Positions 17,773 through 26,892 of a DNA stretch of 64,000 nt are shown one piece after another. The stretch's first letter is position 1, and every line of letters begins with the position of its first letter. The stretch spans positions 1 to 64,000 of the forward strand of contig JAVJUA010000080.1 in NCBI GenBank assembly GCA_040219935.1, read 5' to 3'. Source of the DNA: UBA7803 sp040219935. Its GTDB lineage: Bacteria; Pseudomonadota; Gammaproteobacteria; Pseudomonadales; Azotimanducaceae. Under the pieces are notes generated by a model that was not told the origin of the DNA, searched no databases, and worked only from the letters and a program-made list of their open reading frames with translations. Position numbers and translations under genes: made by a program.

Positions 17773-17838
17773 CCGCGGATCTCTCCTCCCTTCGCAGCGG
17801 CAGGCCGAAGGTGAAGAGCAGGCCGCCAGGGAGTGACC

Positions 17839-19131
17839 TTGTTCTTCGAACGTCCTGAGGCAGGCCGCCGGGCGGTGCTGCTGAGCGTGACCTTCAAAGC
17901 CGTGACCGGGCAGACGCTCGGTTCAGCCGAGGAGTGTGCCGAGCTGGCGCGCAGCGCCGGCATCGACGTCGCCGCCCGGGTGGGCGCCTCCCGTCCGGCG
18001 CCGCATCCGCGCTGGTTCGTGGGCGAGGGCAAGCTGGAGGAGCTGGCCGCCACCCTCAGCGCCCAGGATGCCGACCTGCTGCTCGCCAATCACGACCTGT
18101 CACCGGGTCAGCAGCGCAACCTGGAAAAGCGCCTCGGCTGCCGGGTCATGACCCGCACCGAGCTGATCCTGCACATCTTCGCCGACCGGGCGCGTACCTA
18201 CGAAGGTAAGCTGCAGGTCGAGCTGGCCCAGCTCACCCACGCCCAGACCCGGCTGGTGCGCGGCTGGACCCACCTGGACCGGCAGAAGGGCGGCATCGGC
18301 CTGCGCGGTGCCGGCGAGACCCAGCTCGAGCTCGACCAGCGGATGCTGGCCGACCGCATCCGCGCCCTGAAGGACAAGCTGGCCACGGTGGCCCAGCGGC
18401 GGGGCCAGGGTCGGCGCCGCCGGCAGCGAGGCCACGTCCGCAGCATCTCCCTGGTGGGTTACACGAACGCCGGCAAGTCGACGCTGTTCAACGCCCTGAC
18501 CGAGGCCGGGGTGGTGGCCCAGGACAAGCTGTTCGCCACCCTCGACCCCACCATGCGGCGCCTCAACGTGCCGGGCGTGGGAGACGTGGTGCTGGCCGAT
18601 ACGGTGGGCTTCATCAGCCATCTGCCGCACTCGCTGGTGGACGCCTTCAAGGCGACCCTGGAAGAGGTGGCCAATGCCGACCTGCTGCTGCACGTGGTGG
18701 ACGTCAGCAGCCCCGACGCAGCCACCCGCATCGAGCAGGTGCAGGCCGTGCTCGAGGAGATCGGCGCCCGGCAGATCCCGACGCTGATGGTGCTGAACAA
18801 GATCGACGCCCTGCCGTCCGGCACGCCGGTGCCCGGCGGCCCCGACGACGTCGCGGTCAGCGCCCGCTCCGGCGCCGGCCTCGAGGCGCTGGTGGCGGCC
18901 GTGGGCCGTCAGCTCGGCGTCAGCGCCCCCACCGAGGTGCATCTCGCCGCTGCCGACGGCGGCACCCGGGCCTGGCTGTATGGCATCGGCGCCGTGCTCG
19001 ATGAGCAGGTGCACGAAGACGGCAGCCTGTCGCTCACGGTGCAGGCCGATTCGCAGCTTCTCGCCCGCCTGGCGCGCAGACCGTCCCCGCGTGCGGACGG
19101 TTTTGTTGCACCCCCGGTGGGGCATCCCTAG
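17839..19131 (+). CDS. hflX: ribosome-associated GTPase HflX
   Basis: 430 aa from TTG at 17839, with GGGAG six bases upstream and an N-terminus MFFERPEAG like E. coli MFDRYDAG; GTG at 17833 is the alternative. An N-terminal HflX domain precedes a G domain at about 195-360: G1 GYTNAGKST, G3 DTVGF, G4 NKID. HflX splits stalled 70S ribosomes. GAGETQLELDQR is the family signature. The last 17 codons cover a terminator-like hairpin and the promoter of hflK. Confidence 0.96.
   Translation: MFFERPEAGRRAVLLSVTFKAVTGQTLGSAEECAELARSAGIDVAARVGASRPAPHPRWFVGEGKLEELAATLSAQDADLLLANHDLSPGQQRNLEKRLGCRVMTRTELILHIFADRARTYEGKLQVELAQLTHAQTRLVRGWTHLDRQKGGIGLRGAGETQLELDQRMLADRIRALKDKLATVAQRRGQGRRRRQRGHVRSISLVGYTNAGKSTLFNALTEAGVVAQDKLFATLDPTMRRLNVPGVGDVVLADTVGFISHLPHSLVDAFKATLEEVANADLLLHVVDVSSPDAATRIEQVQAVLEEIGARQIPTLMVLNKIDALPSGTPVPGGPDDVAVSARSGAGLEALVAAVGRQLGVSAPTEVHLAAADGGTRAWLYGIGAVLDEQVHEDGSLSLTVQADSQLLARLARRPSPRADGFVAPPVGHP
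19080..19104 (+). terminator. intrinsic terminator inside the 3' end of hflX
   Basis: ACCGTCC (19080-19086) pairs with GGACGGT (19095-19101) around an 8-base loop, followed by TTTTGTT. It lies before the hflX stop at 19131. It would uncouple hfq-hflX transcription from hflKC. Confidence 0.6.
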
Positions 19132-19134
19132 AAT
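19106..19134 (+). promoter_or_regulatory. sigma-70 promoter for hflKC
   Basis: TTGCAC (19106-19111), 17-bp spacer, TAGAAT (19129-19134). It starts at the U-tract of the preceding hairpin and overlaps the hflX stop codon. The predicted leader then contains a second hairpin, CCGAGCG/CGCTCGG with a four-C loop (19145-19162), ahead of hflK. Confidence 0.6.
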
Positions 19135-19189
19135 TTTCGCCCTGCCGAGCGCCCCCGCTCGGTGCTAGGGCAGATTGGAGTACAGGTTC

Positions 19190-20317
19190 ATGGCTTGGAA
19201 CGAGCCCGGCGGCGGCAAGGATCCCTGGGGCAATCGTGGCGATCAGGGTCCGCCCGATCTCGATGAAGCGTTCCGCAAGCTGCAGGCGCAGCTTGCCGGC
19301 ATCTTCGGCGGCGGCTCCGGTGGCGGCGGCGGCAGCGGCATCAACCCGCGCCTGTTCGGGCTCGGCCTGGTGGTGGCCGCCATCGTCTACGGCCTGCTCG
19401 GCGTCTACCAGGTCGACCAGGGTGAGCGCGGCGTGGTGTTCCGGTTCGGCGCCGTGCAGCAGGACGTGGTGATGCCCGGCCTGCATTGGAACCCGCCCAT
19501 CATCGACGTGGTGGAAAAGGTCAACGTCACCCGCGTGAACTCCCACAGCCACCAGGCGCTGATGCTCACCGAAGACGAGAACATCGTCGACGTGGCGCTG
19601 ACGGTTCAGTACGTGGTGAACGACCCGGTGGCTTACCTGGTGAACGTCCGCTCGCCCCGGGAGAGCCTCACCCAGGCCACTGAGAGCGCGCTGCGCCATG
19701 TGGTCGGCTCGAGCGTCATGGACGACGTCATCACCGCCGGCCGGGAAGCCATCGCCGTGGCGGTGCAACAGCGGTTGCAGAGCTATCTGGACGCATACGG
19801 CACCGGCATCCGCCTCGACAAGGTGAACATCGACCGCAGCGCGCCGCCGAGCCAGGTGGCCGATGCCTTCAACGACGTACAGAAAGCGCGCGAAGACGAG
19901 CAGCGCTTCATCAACGAAGCGAATGCCTATGCCGAGAGCATCATTCCCGAGGCGCGCGGCGAGGCGCAGCAGGTGATCGAGGAGGCCAACGGCTACCGGG
20001 AGCGGGTGGTCGCCAGGGCCGAGGGTGAGGCCGACCGCTTTACCAAGCTGCTGACCGAATACCGTCTGGCGACCGAGGTCACCCGGGACCGGCTGTACAT
20101 CGACGCCATGGAGACCGTGCTCTCCAACACCACCAAGATCATGGTGGCCGTGGAAGGCGGCAACAACATCCTCTACTTGCCGCTCGACCGCCTGAGCCAG
20201 CAGAGCGGCACGCCGACAGCCGGCGTCACCCGGGAGAACGCCGGCAGCGTCGCCGACGCCATCGTTCGCGAGTTGAATGACCGAATTTCCGCCGGCCGGG
20301 TTCGCGACACCCGCTAA
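19190..20317 (+). CDS. hflK: HflK, FtsH protease modulator subunit
   Basis: 375 aa. A Gly-rich cytoplasmic N-terminus (MAWNEPGGGKDPWG), one membrane segment at about 58-76, then a periplasmic SPFH/prohibitin domain and a coiled-coil region (Glu/Ala/Arg-rich, about 225-300). With HflC it forms the cage around FtsH that tunes membrane-protein proteolysis. ATG at 19190 matches the MAWN start of E. coli HflK; an upstream in-frame ATG at 19175 is unlikely. Confidence 0.97.
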   Translation: MAWNEPGGGKDPWGNRGDQGPPDLDEAFRKLQAQLAGIFGGGSGGGGGSGINPRLFGLGLVVAAIVYGLLGVYQVDQGERGVVFRFGAVQQDVVMPGLHWNPPIIDVVEKVNVTRVNSHSHQALMLTEDENIVDVALTVQYVVNDPVAYLVNVRSPRESLTQATESALRHVVGSSVMDDVITAGREAIAVAVQQRLQSYLDAYGTGIRLDKVNIDRSAPPSQVADAFNDVQKAREDEQRFINEANAYAESIIPEARGEAQQVIEEANGYRERVVARAEGEADRFTKLLTEYRLATEVTRDRLYIDAMETVLSNTTKIMVAVEGGNNILYLPLDRLSQQSGTPTAGVTRENAGSVADAIVRELNDRISAGRVRDTR

Positions 20318-20328
20318 GCGAGGACATC

Positions 20329-21195
20329 ATGAGCATGCGTAACATCATCATCATCGTCGTTGCCGTGGTGGCCGTCTGGCTGCTCACCAACAGCATCTAC
20401 ACCGTGCGCGAGACCGATCGGGCCATCCTGCTGCGCTTCGGCGCGGTGAGCGAAGCCGACGTGCGGCCGGGGCTGCACTTCAAGCTGCCCGTGGCCGAGA
20501 CCATCAACAAGGCGGATGGCCGGGTGCTGACCATCGACGCGCCGTCGGAGACCTACTTCACGGTGGAGAAGAAGCCGCTCATCGTCGACGCCTTTGCCAA
20601 GTGGCGCATCAAGGACGTGCTGCGCTATTACGAAGCGACCCGGTTCGACGAGGCCATCGGCGAGCGCATCCTGCGCGAGCGGATCAACGAAGGCCTGCGC
20701 AACGAGATCAGCCGTCGCGACATGCACGAAGTGGTGTCGGGCCAGCGCGATGAGCTGATGGACAACCTGACCGCGCAGCTCAATCAGGTGATGGAGCGGG
20801 CGGCCGGCATCGAGGTGGTGGACGTGCGGGTCAAGCGCATCGATCTGCCCACCGAGGTATCGACGGCCGTTTACGACCGAATGAACTCGGAGCGCCAGAT
20901 CGAGGCGCGTCAGTACCGGGCCACCGGTCGCGAGCTGGCGCTGGGCATCCGTGCCGACGCCGAACGGCAGACCGTGGTGATCGAGGCGGAAGCGTACCGC
21001 CAGGCCGAGCAGATCCGCGGTGACGGCGACGCCCGGGCCGCCAACATCTATGCCGGCGCGTTCGGCGCCGACCCCGACTTTTATCAGTTCTACCGCAGCA
21101 TCAACGCCTACACCAACGTGTTCCGCGACAAGACCGACATGCTGGTGCTCGACCCGAAGAGCGAGTTCTTCAAGTATCTCGACCGGGAATCCTGA
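20329..21195 (+). CDS. hflC: HflC, FtsH protease modulator subunit
   Basis: 288 aa. An N-terminal membrane anchor (about 4-20, NIIIIVVAVVAVWLL) is followed by the SPFH domain (RFGAVSEADVRPGLHFKLP) and coiled coil. Partner of HflK, 11 bp downstream of it. The small DUF2065 gene that often follows hflC in Pseudomonas is absent; hisZ follows directly. Confidence 0.97.
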   Translation: MSMRNIIIIVVAVVAVWLLTNSIYTVRETDRAILLRFGAVSEADVRPGLHFKLPVAETINKADGRVLTIDAPSETYFTVEKKPLIVDAFAKWRIKDVLRYYEATRFDEAIGERILRERINEGLRNEISRRDMHEVVSGQRDELMDNLTAQLNQVMERAAGIEVVDVRVKRIDLPTEVSTAVYDRMNSERQIEARQYRATGRELALGIRADAERQTVVIEAEAYRQAEQIRGDGDARAANIYAGAFGADPDFYQFYRSINAYTNVFRDKTDMLVLDPKSEFFKYLDRES

Positions 21196-21226
21196 TTCCC
21201 GGACAGCCCAACATCAGGTCGCAGCC

Positions 21227-22399
21227 GTGATCAGACAGCCACACTGGCGCCTGCCCGATGGGGTGGACGAGTTGCTGCCGCCCGAGGCCGGGCGGCTCGA
21301 GCGCCTGCGTCGGCAGGTGCTCGACGTGTTCCGTGGCTGGGGGTTCGAGTACGTCGAGCCGCCTCTGATCGAATACCTGGACGCGCTGCTGGTGGGCAGC
21401 GGCCACGACCTCGACCTGCAGACGCTGAAGGTGGTCGACCAGCGTACCGGGCGGCTGCTCGGCGTGCGTGCCGACATGACGTCGCAGGCCGCGCGTATCG
21501 ATGCCCACGGCAGGCCCAGCGACGGCGTGCAGCGGCTGTGTTACGCCGGCAGCGTGGTGCACGCGAACCCGGCTGCCGTCCTGGACAGCCGGGTGCCCCT
21601 GAAGGCGGGCGCCGAGATCTTCGGCAGCCCGTCGCTGTCGGCCGACGCCGAGGTGGTGGCGCTGCTGGTGGCGGTGCTGGAAACGGCCGGCGTCGCCGCG
21701 CCGCTGCTGGTGCTCGGGCACATGGGCATCTATCGGGGGCTGGTGGCCGCGCTCGGGCTCGGCGACGACGAGCAGCGGGCCCTGTTCTCGGCGGTGCAGA
21801 GCAAGTCGGAGAGCGACATCGGCGAGCTGCTGGGCGATCGGGACGGCGCCGGCATGCTGGTGCGCCTGCCGACCCTCATGGGTCGACAGGACGTGCTCGA
21901 CGATGCGCGCCAGGTGCTGCGGCCGGCACCGCCGGCGGTGGCCGAGGCGCTGGATGCGCTCACCGAGCTCGCCGAACTGGTGGCCGCCCGCTGTCCCGGC
22001 GTCGAGCTGCGCTTCGATCTGGCGGAGCTGGCCGGGTACGGATATCACAACGGCCCGGTGTTTTCGGCCTATCAGGCCGACCGGGGCCGGGCCGTCGCCC
22101 GCGGCGGCCGCTACGATGGCATCGGCGCCGTGTTCGGGCGCGGCCGCCCGGCCACCGGCTTCGACGTCAGCCTGAAGGAGCTGGTCGCGCCGGGCGGGGC
22201 CCTCGAGCGCGCCATCTGGGCACCCTGGGTGCAGGGTGGTCCGGAGCGGCGGGCGTTGCAGGCGGCGCTGACCGAGCTGCGGTCGAAGGGCGAGATCGTG
22301 ATCGCCGCGGTGTCGGCGGAAGATGCGGCACCGGAACGCTGCGATCGGACGCTGGTGGCTACGGCCGACAACTGGGTGGTTCGGCCTCTCGGCCGGTAG
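21227..22399 (+). CDS. hisZ: ATP phosphoribosyltransferase regulatory subunit HisZ
   Basis: 390 aa, class II HisRS-like core without the anticodon-binding domain. HisZ activates the short form of HisG in the first step of histidine synthesis. RADMTSQAARI and the degenerate GGRYDGI resemble HisRS catalytic motifs. GTG start at 21227 (MIRQPHWRLPDGVDELLP). Placement before purA is the Pseudomonas order. HisG is not in the window. Confidence 0.93.
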   Translation: MIRQPHWRLPDGVDELLPPEAGRLERLRRQVLDVFRGWGFEYVEPPLIEYLDALLVGSGHDLDLQTLKVVDQRTGRLLGVRADMTSQAARIDAHGRPSDGVQRLCYAGSVVHANPAAVLDSRVPLKAGAEIFGSPSLSADAEVVALLVAVLETAGVAAPLLVLGHMGIYRGLVAALGLGDDEQRALFSAVQSKSESDIGELLGDRDGAGMLVRLPTLMGRQDVLDDARQVLRPAPPAVAEALDALTELAELVAARCPGVELRFDLAELAGYGYHNGPVFSAYQADRGRAVARGGRYDGIGAVFGRGRPATGFDVSLKELVAPGGALERAIWAPWVQGGPERRALQAALTELRSKGEIVIAAVSAEDAAPERCDRTLVATADNWVVRPLGR

Positions 22400-22443
22400 G
22401 GTTCGGCCGCTGGGCCGGGCCGGGTAATGCAAAGCGAGGAGTG

Positions 22444-23739
22444 ATGGGACGCAACGTCGTCGTGATCGGCACCCAGTGGGGTGATGAGGGCAAGGGCAAG
22501 GTGGTGGACCTGCTCACCGAGCGGGTGGCCGCCGTGGTCCGCTTTCAGGGCGGGCACAACGCCGGCCACACCCTGGTGATCGATGGCGAGAAGACGGTGC
22601 TGCACCTGATTCCGTCGGGCATCCTGCGGCGCGACGTGCGCTGCTTCATCGGCAACGGCGTGGTGCTCGAGCCCCATGCGCTGATGACCGAGATCGCCCG
22701 GCTCGAGGCCCGCGGCGTGCCGGTGCGCGAGCGGCTGCGCATCAGCCCGGCCTGCCCGCTGATCCTGCCGTATCACGTCAAGCTGGATCTGGCCCGGGAG
22801 CACGCCCGCGGTGCGCAGAAGATCGGCACCACCGGCCGCGGCATCGGCCCTGCGTACGAAGACAAGGCGGCTCGCCGCGGCGTGCGCCTGGGCGACCTGT
22901 TCTATTGGCAGGGCTTCGCCGCCAAGCTGTCGGAGGTCATGGAGTACCACAACTTCATGCTCACCGAGTACTACAAGACCGATCCGGTGGACTTCGACGA
23001 GACGCTGGAGCAATGCCGGGTGGTGGCGGAGCAGCTCGAGCCCATGGTGGCCGACATCGTGCCGCTGCTGCACGAGCTGCGTGAGTCCGGGGCCGACATA
23101 CTCTTCGAAGGCGCCCAGGGCGCACTGCTGGACGTCGACCTCGGCACCTATCCGTTTGTCACCTCGTCCAACACCACGGCCGGCGGCACGGCGGTGGGCA
23201 GCGGCTTCGGCCCGCGCTACCTCGACTATGTGCTCGGCATCACCAAGGCCTACTCCACCCGGGTGGGATCGGGTCCGTTCCCCACCGAGCTGTTCGATGA
23301 CGTCGGCCGGCGGCTGGCCGAGCGCGGTCACGAGTTCGGCTCCACCACCGGCCGGGCCCGGCGCTGCGGCTGGTTCGATTCGGTGGCGCTGCGCCAGGCG
23401 GTGCAGATCAACAGCATCTCGGGCCTGTGCATCACCAAGCTCGACGTGCTGGACGGCCTCGAGACCATCCGCGTCTGCGTCGACTACCAGACCCCGGACG
23501 GCATGCGCGGCATGGCCCGGTTCGGCAACGAGTACTACGCCGACATCAAGCCCGTGTATCAGGACCTGCCGGGCTGGCAGGATTCGACCCTGGGCATTCG
23601 CCGCTTCGACGACCTGCCGGAAAACGCCAAGCTGTACCTCAGGCACATAGAGGACACGGTGGGCGTCAGCATCGACATCATCTCTACCGGGCCAGACCGC
23701 TCCGAGACCATTGTGCTCAAAGACCCGTTCAACCCGTGA
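22444..23739 (+). CDS. purA: adenylosuccinate synthetase
   Basis: 431 aa, full length. Makes adenylosuccinate from IMP, Asp and GTP. GTQWGDEGKGKVVDLL holds the catalytic Asp and P-loop, GTTGRGIGPAYEDK binds IMP, and the C-terminal part has the STGPDRSETI guanine-binding region. A GAGGAGTG precedes the ATG. Confidence 0.98.
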   Translation: MGRNVVVIGTQWGDEGKGKVVDLLTERVAAVVRFQGGHNAGHTLVIDGEKTVLHLIPSGILRRDVRCFIGNGVVLEPHALMTEIARLEARGVPVRERLRISPACPLILPYHVKLDLAREHARGAQKIGTTGRGIGPAYEDKAARRGVRLGDLFYWQGFAAKLSEVMEYHNFMLTEYYKTDPVDFDETLEQCRVVAEQLEPMVADIVPLLHELRESGADILFEGAQGALLDVDLGTYPFVTSSNTTAGGTAVGSGFGPRYLDYVLGITKAYSTRVGSGPFPTELFDDVGRRLAERGHEFGSTTGRARRCGWFDSVALRQAVQINSISGLCITKLDVLDGLETIRVCVDYQTPDGMRGMARFGNEYYADIKPVYQDLPGWQDSTLGIRRFDDLPENAKLYLRHIEDTVGVSIDIISTGPDRSETIVLKDPFNP

Positions 23740-23747
23740 GGTGAGGC

Positions 23748-23945
23748 GTGCCCATCGATTCCCGACTGCTGGAGCTGCTGGTCTGCCCGGTGAGCAAGGC
23801 GTCGCTGACCTACCACAAGGACACCGACGAGCTGTGGTGCCGGGCCAGCGGCCTGTCTTATCCGATCCGCGACGGCATTCCGGTGATGCTGGAGGAGGAA
23901 GCGCGCCAGCTCACGGACGAGGAGCGGGCGTCTCTCAAGGATTGA
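23748..23945 (+). CDS. Trm112/YcaR-family small protein
   Basis: 65 aa, GTG start. LLVCPVSKASLTYH and PIRDGIPVMLEEEAR match the Trm112/UPF0434 fold. The first zinc-type CPxC pair has lost its second Cys (CPVS), as in other metal-free YcaR-like proteins. In other bacteria this gene is beside lpxK or kdsB; here it follows purA. Its exact role is unknown; eukaryotic Trm112 activates methyltransferases. Confidence 0.85.
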   Translation: MPIDSRLLELLVCPVSKASLTYHKDTDELWCRASGLSYPIRDGIPVMLEEEARQLTDEERASLKD

Positions 23946-24027
23946 GAACCCTGGATCGGGCCAGGATGCGCTGCCCCGTTACCATTGGTTACAATGCTCG
24001 GCCATTTTGCTCATGCAGGACACGGGA

Positions 24028-24978
24028 ATGAACAGGCCCGAACCGATCACCCTCCGCGACATGCCGGACGTGGCGCGCCACGGGCTGCAGAGCCCGCTGG
24101 CGACCCTCGACTGGGTGGGCATGAGCGGCATTCACCAGCCGCTGCTGATTCGTGACGGCAAGTCGGTGCGTCCGGTGCAGAGCCGGGTGCAGATCTTCGT
24201 CGACCTGGCCGACGAGATGGCCAAGGGCATCCACATGTCCCGGCTGTACCTGATTCTCGACGAGCACTCCGACACCCGGCCGCTGTCGGCGGCCGGCCTG
24301 AAGCTGATGCTGGCGAGCCTGCTGGAGTCGCACCGCGATCTCAGCACCCAGGCGCTGGTGCAGTTCGAGTTCGACTACTTCCTGCGGCGCAAGGCGCTGG
24401 TTACCGACAACTCCGGCTGGAACGCCTACCCGGTGGTAATCCGCGGCACCCTGGAGCGGGGCACCATCGCGCTGGAGCTGCAGATCGCGGTGCAGTACTC
24501 GTCGACCTGCCCCTGCTCGGCCGCCCTGGCCCGGCAGCTCATCCAGGATCAGTTCGAGCACGACTTCGGCAGCACCGGCGCGGTGAGCGCCGGCGACGTC
24601 AAGGAATGGCTGGGCTCTGATCAGGGCATCGTCGCCACGCCCCACAGCCAGCGCAGCACGGCCAACATCCTGGTGCGGCTGGTGGACGGGCTGGAGACGT
24701 TTCCGATCACCGATTTCATCGACCGGGTGGAAGACGTGCTGAAGACGCCGGTGCAGACCGCGGTCAAGCGCGAAGACGAGCAGGAGTTCGCGCGCCTGAA
24801 CGGCCAGAACCTCATGTTCATCGAAGATGCCGGCCGCAAGCTCAAAGGCGCCTTCATGGACGATGGCCGCATGGACGATTTCTGGGTGCGCATCGAGCAT
24901 CACGAAAGCCTGCACGCGCACGATGCCGTGGGCGTGTTTGTCAAGGGCATCGAGGGTGGATACCGCGCGGTACCGTAG
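24028..24978 (+). CDS. folE2: GTP cyclohydrolase FolE2 (type IB)
   Basis: 316 aa. Converts GTP to dihydroneopterin triphosphate, feeding folate and queuosine synthesis. The catalytic Cys lies in STCPCSAALARQ; PHSQRS and the EHHESLHAHDA end are typical. ATG at 24028 has GGACACGGGA upstream; ATG at 24007 and 24013 are in frame. FolE2 often serves under zinc limitation, but I see no convincing Zur palindrome upstream: only a direct GTTAC repeat at 23978-23992 and TACAAT at 23990. Confidence 0.95.
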   Translation: MNRPEPITLRDMPDVARHGLQSPLATLDWVGMSGIHQPLLIRDGKSVRPVQSRVQIFVDLADEMAKGIHMSRLYLILDEHSDTRPLSAAGLKLMLASLLESHRDLSTQALVQFEFDYFLRRKALVTDNSGWNAYPVVIRGTLERGTIALELQIAVQYSSTCPCSAALARQLIQDQFEHDFGSTGAVSAGDVKEWLGSDQGIVATPHSQRSTANILVRLVDGLETFPITDFIDRVEDVLKTPVQTAVKREDEQEFARLNGQNLMFIEDAGRKLKGAFMDDGRMDDFWVRIEHHESLHAHDAVGVFVKGIEGGYRAVP

Positions 24979-25015
24979 CGGGGGGCTGCGCGGGTGGTGA
25001 GCTGAGGGGGAGAGC

Positions 25016-26152
25016 ATGCGCGACGTGGTGATCAGCGGCGCCGGGCTTTGGACGCCCCCGCACCGCATCAGCAACGAAGAGCTGGTGGCCAGCTACAACG
25101 CCTGGGCCGAGCACTACAATTACGTCCACCGCGACGCCATCGAGGCGGGCACCGATCAGGCCCGCCCGCCCTCCAGCGTCGAGTTCATCGAGAAGGCGTC
25201 GGGCATCAGGAGCCGGTTCGCCTACGTCAAGGACGGCATCCTCGACATCGATCGCATGCGGCCGCGCATTCCCCGCCGCGGCGAGGACGAGCTGTCGCAC
25301 CAGGCGGAGATGGCGCTGGCGGCGGCCCGGCCCGCGCTCGAGGCGGCCGGGCGCCTCAACGCGGACGGCTCGGCGTCGGGCATCGACATGGTGGTGGTCT
25401 CCTGCGCCTACACCGAGCGTTCCTACCCGGCCATCGCCATCGAGACCCAGCACCGGCTCGGCATCGACGGCTTCGGGTTCGACATGCTGGTGGCCTGCTC
25501 CGCGGCCACGTTCGCCCTGCAGCGGGCGGTGGATGCGGTGAAGGCAGGCTCGGCCAACGCGGTGCTGGTGATCAATCCCGAGCTGACCTCACCCCAGGTC
25601 AACTACACCGACCGCGACAGTCACTTCATCTTCGGCGACGTCGCCACCGCCATGGTGGTGGAGGCGGAGGAGAGTGCCCGCGGCGCCTACGCCTACCGCG
25701 TGCTCGGCAGCCGCGCCAGAACGCTGTACTCGAACAACATCCGCTCCAACTTCGGCTACGTCGCCTACGCCGAAGACGTCGACCCGTTCGGCGCCCCCAA
25801 CCTGTTCCACCAGAACGGCCGCAAAGTGTTCAAGGAGGTTTGCCCCATGGCGGCCGAGCACCTCGAGCAGCAGGTCGCCGCGGTGGGCCTCGGCATCGCC
25901 GACGTGCGCCGCTGGTGGCTGCACCAGGCGAACCTGAACATGAATCAGCTCATCGTCCGCCGGCTGCTCGGCGAGGACGCGCCGAACGACGTGGCGCCCA
26001 TCGTGCTGGACGAGTTCGCCAACACCGCCTCCGCCGGATCGATCATCGCCTTCTGCCGGCACCACGAAGACCTGGCCGCGGGCGATCACGGCGTGCTTTG
26101 CTCCTTCGGGGCGGGCTACTCCATCGGCAGCCTGGTGCTGCAGAAGCTCTGA
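25016..26152 (+). CDS. beta-ketoacyl-ACP synthase III (FabH-like)
   Basis: 378 aa thiolase-fold condensing enzyme. The Cys-His-Asn triad is visible: Cys161 in LVACSAATF, His in WWLHQANLNM, Asn in FANTASAGSI. It is about 50 residues longer than housekeeping FabH, with an insertion around residues 25-95, as in the divergent KASIII homologues of Pseudomonas. No other fatty-acid genes flank it, so substrate and pathway are open. GGGGGAG precedes the ATG. Confidence 0.88.
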   Translation: MRDVVISGAGLWTPPHRISNEELVASYNAWAEHYNYVHRDAIEAGTDQARPPSSVEFIEKASGIRSRFAYVKDGILDIDRMRPRIPRRGEDELSHQAEMALAAARPALEAAGRLNADGSASGIDMVVVSCAYTERSYPAIAIETQHRLGIDGFGFDMLVACSAATFALQRAVDAVKAGSANAVLVINPELTSPQVNYTDRDSHFIFGDVATAMVVEAEESARGAYAYRVLGSRARTLYSNNIRSNFGYVAYAEDVDPFGAPNLFHQNGRKVFKEVCPMAAEHLEQQVAAVGLGIADVRRWWLHQANLNMNQLIVRRLLGEDAPNDVAPIVLDEFANTASAGSIIAFCRHHEDLAAGDHGVLCSFGAGYSIGSLVLQKL

Positions 26153-26244
26153 TCCCGGTGCCGTCCCGGTAGCGCCGTGCGCGTGCGGCACCAGACTGTT
26201 TCCGCGGGCCCGACTGTGGTCTCATCGCGCTTGCGAATTTCGCT

Positions 26245-26889
26245 TTGGGAGTGGTCGACATCACCAGACAGGACACAGGCCGGGCAGCCCTGCCCCGGGC
26301 CGACAGCGTGCGGGCCAGATTGCTGGACGGCGGCATGCTCTGGGTGGCCTGGCTGCGGGCACCGCGCCGGGTCGGCGCGGTGGCGCCCAGCGGTGTCCGG
26401 CTGGCATCGGCCATGGCCCGGGAGGTTCCGGCGGGTCCCGGCATCGTCCTCGAGCTCGGCGGCGGCACCGGCAGCATCACCGCCGGGCTGCTGTTCTCCG
26501 GCATTCCCCCGGCGCAGCTCGTGGTGGTGGAGCGTGACGTGCTGCTGGCGCGCCGGCTGCGAGCCCGGTTCCCGGCCTGCACCGTGCTCTGCGGCGATGC
26601 CTGTCGGCTGTCGGAGCTGCTGGTCGAGCACGGCATCATCGCTCCGGTCAAGGCGGTGGTCTCCAGCCTGCCGCTGCTCAGCATGGACCCGGCGTCCCGG
26701 GCGCGGGTGCTGCGCGGCGTCCGCAAGGTGCTGCGTCAGGGCGGGCCCCTGGTGCAGTACACCTACGGCCCCGGCTGTCCGTTGCCGGCGCGTGCCCTGC
26801 GCCGGGGCAACGTGCTGGCTCAGCGCACGGCGCTGATCTGGCGTAATCTGCCCCCGGCCTCGGTCTGGCGGTTCGACCCGGCGAGCTGA
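26245..26889 (+). CDS. SAM-dependent methyltransferase, PmtA/KsgA-like
   Basis: 214 aa class I methyltransferase. Motif I is VLELGGGTGSIT; an acidic residue follows at the end of the next strand (VVVERD). The region SSLPLLSM fits the motif IV of phospholipid N-methyltransferases and rRNA adenine dimethyltransferases. The N-terminal WLRAPRRVGAVAPSG is typical of the PmtA-like group, so a phospholipid substrate is possible but unproven. Start TTG 26245 or GTG 26251. It ends 3 bp before the exchanger gene. Confidence 0.75.
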   Translation: MGVVDITRQDTGRAALPRADSVRARLLDGGMLWVAWLRAPRRVGAVAPSGVRLASAMAREVPAGPGIVLELGGGTGSITAGLLFSGIPPAQLVVVERDVLLARRLRARFPACTVLCGDACRLSELLVEHGIIAPVKAVVSSLPLLSMDPASRARVLRGVRKVLRQGGPLVQYTYGPGCPLPARALRRGNVLAQRTALIWRNLPPASVWRFDPAS

Positions 26890-26892
26890 CCG

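Noticed and set aside
21227..22399. Possible histidyl-tRNA synthetase
   Set aside because: No C-terminal anticodon domain, degenerate catalytic motifs and location before purA identify HisZ.
23978..23995. Zur box upstream of folE2
   Set aside because: GTTAC is repeated in direct orientation and not as the palindrome expected of a Zur site.
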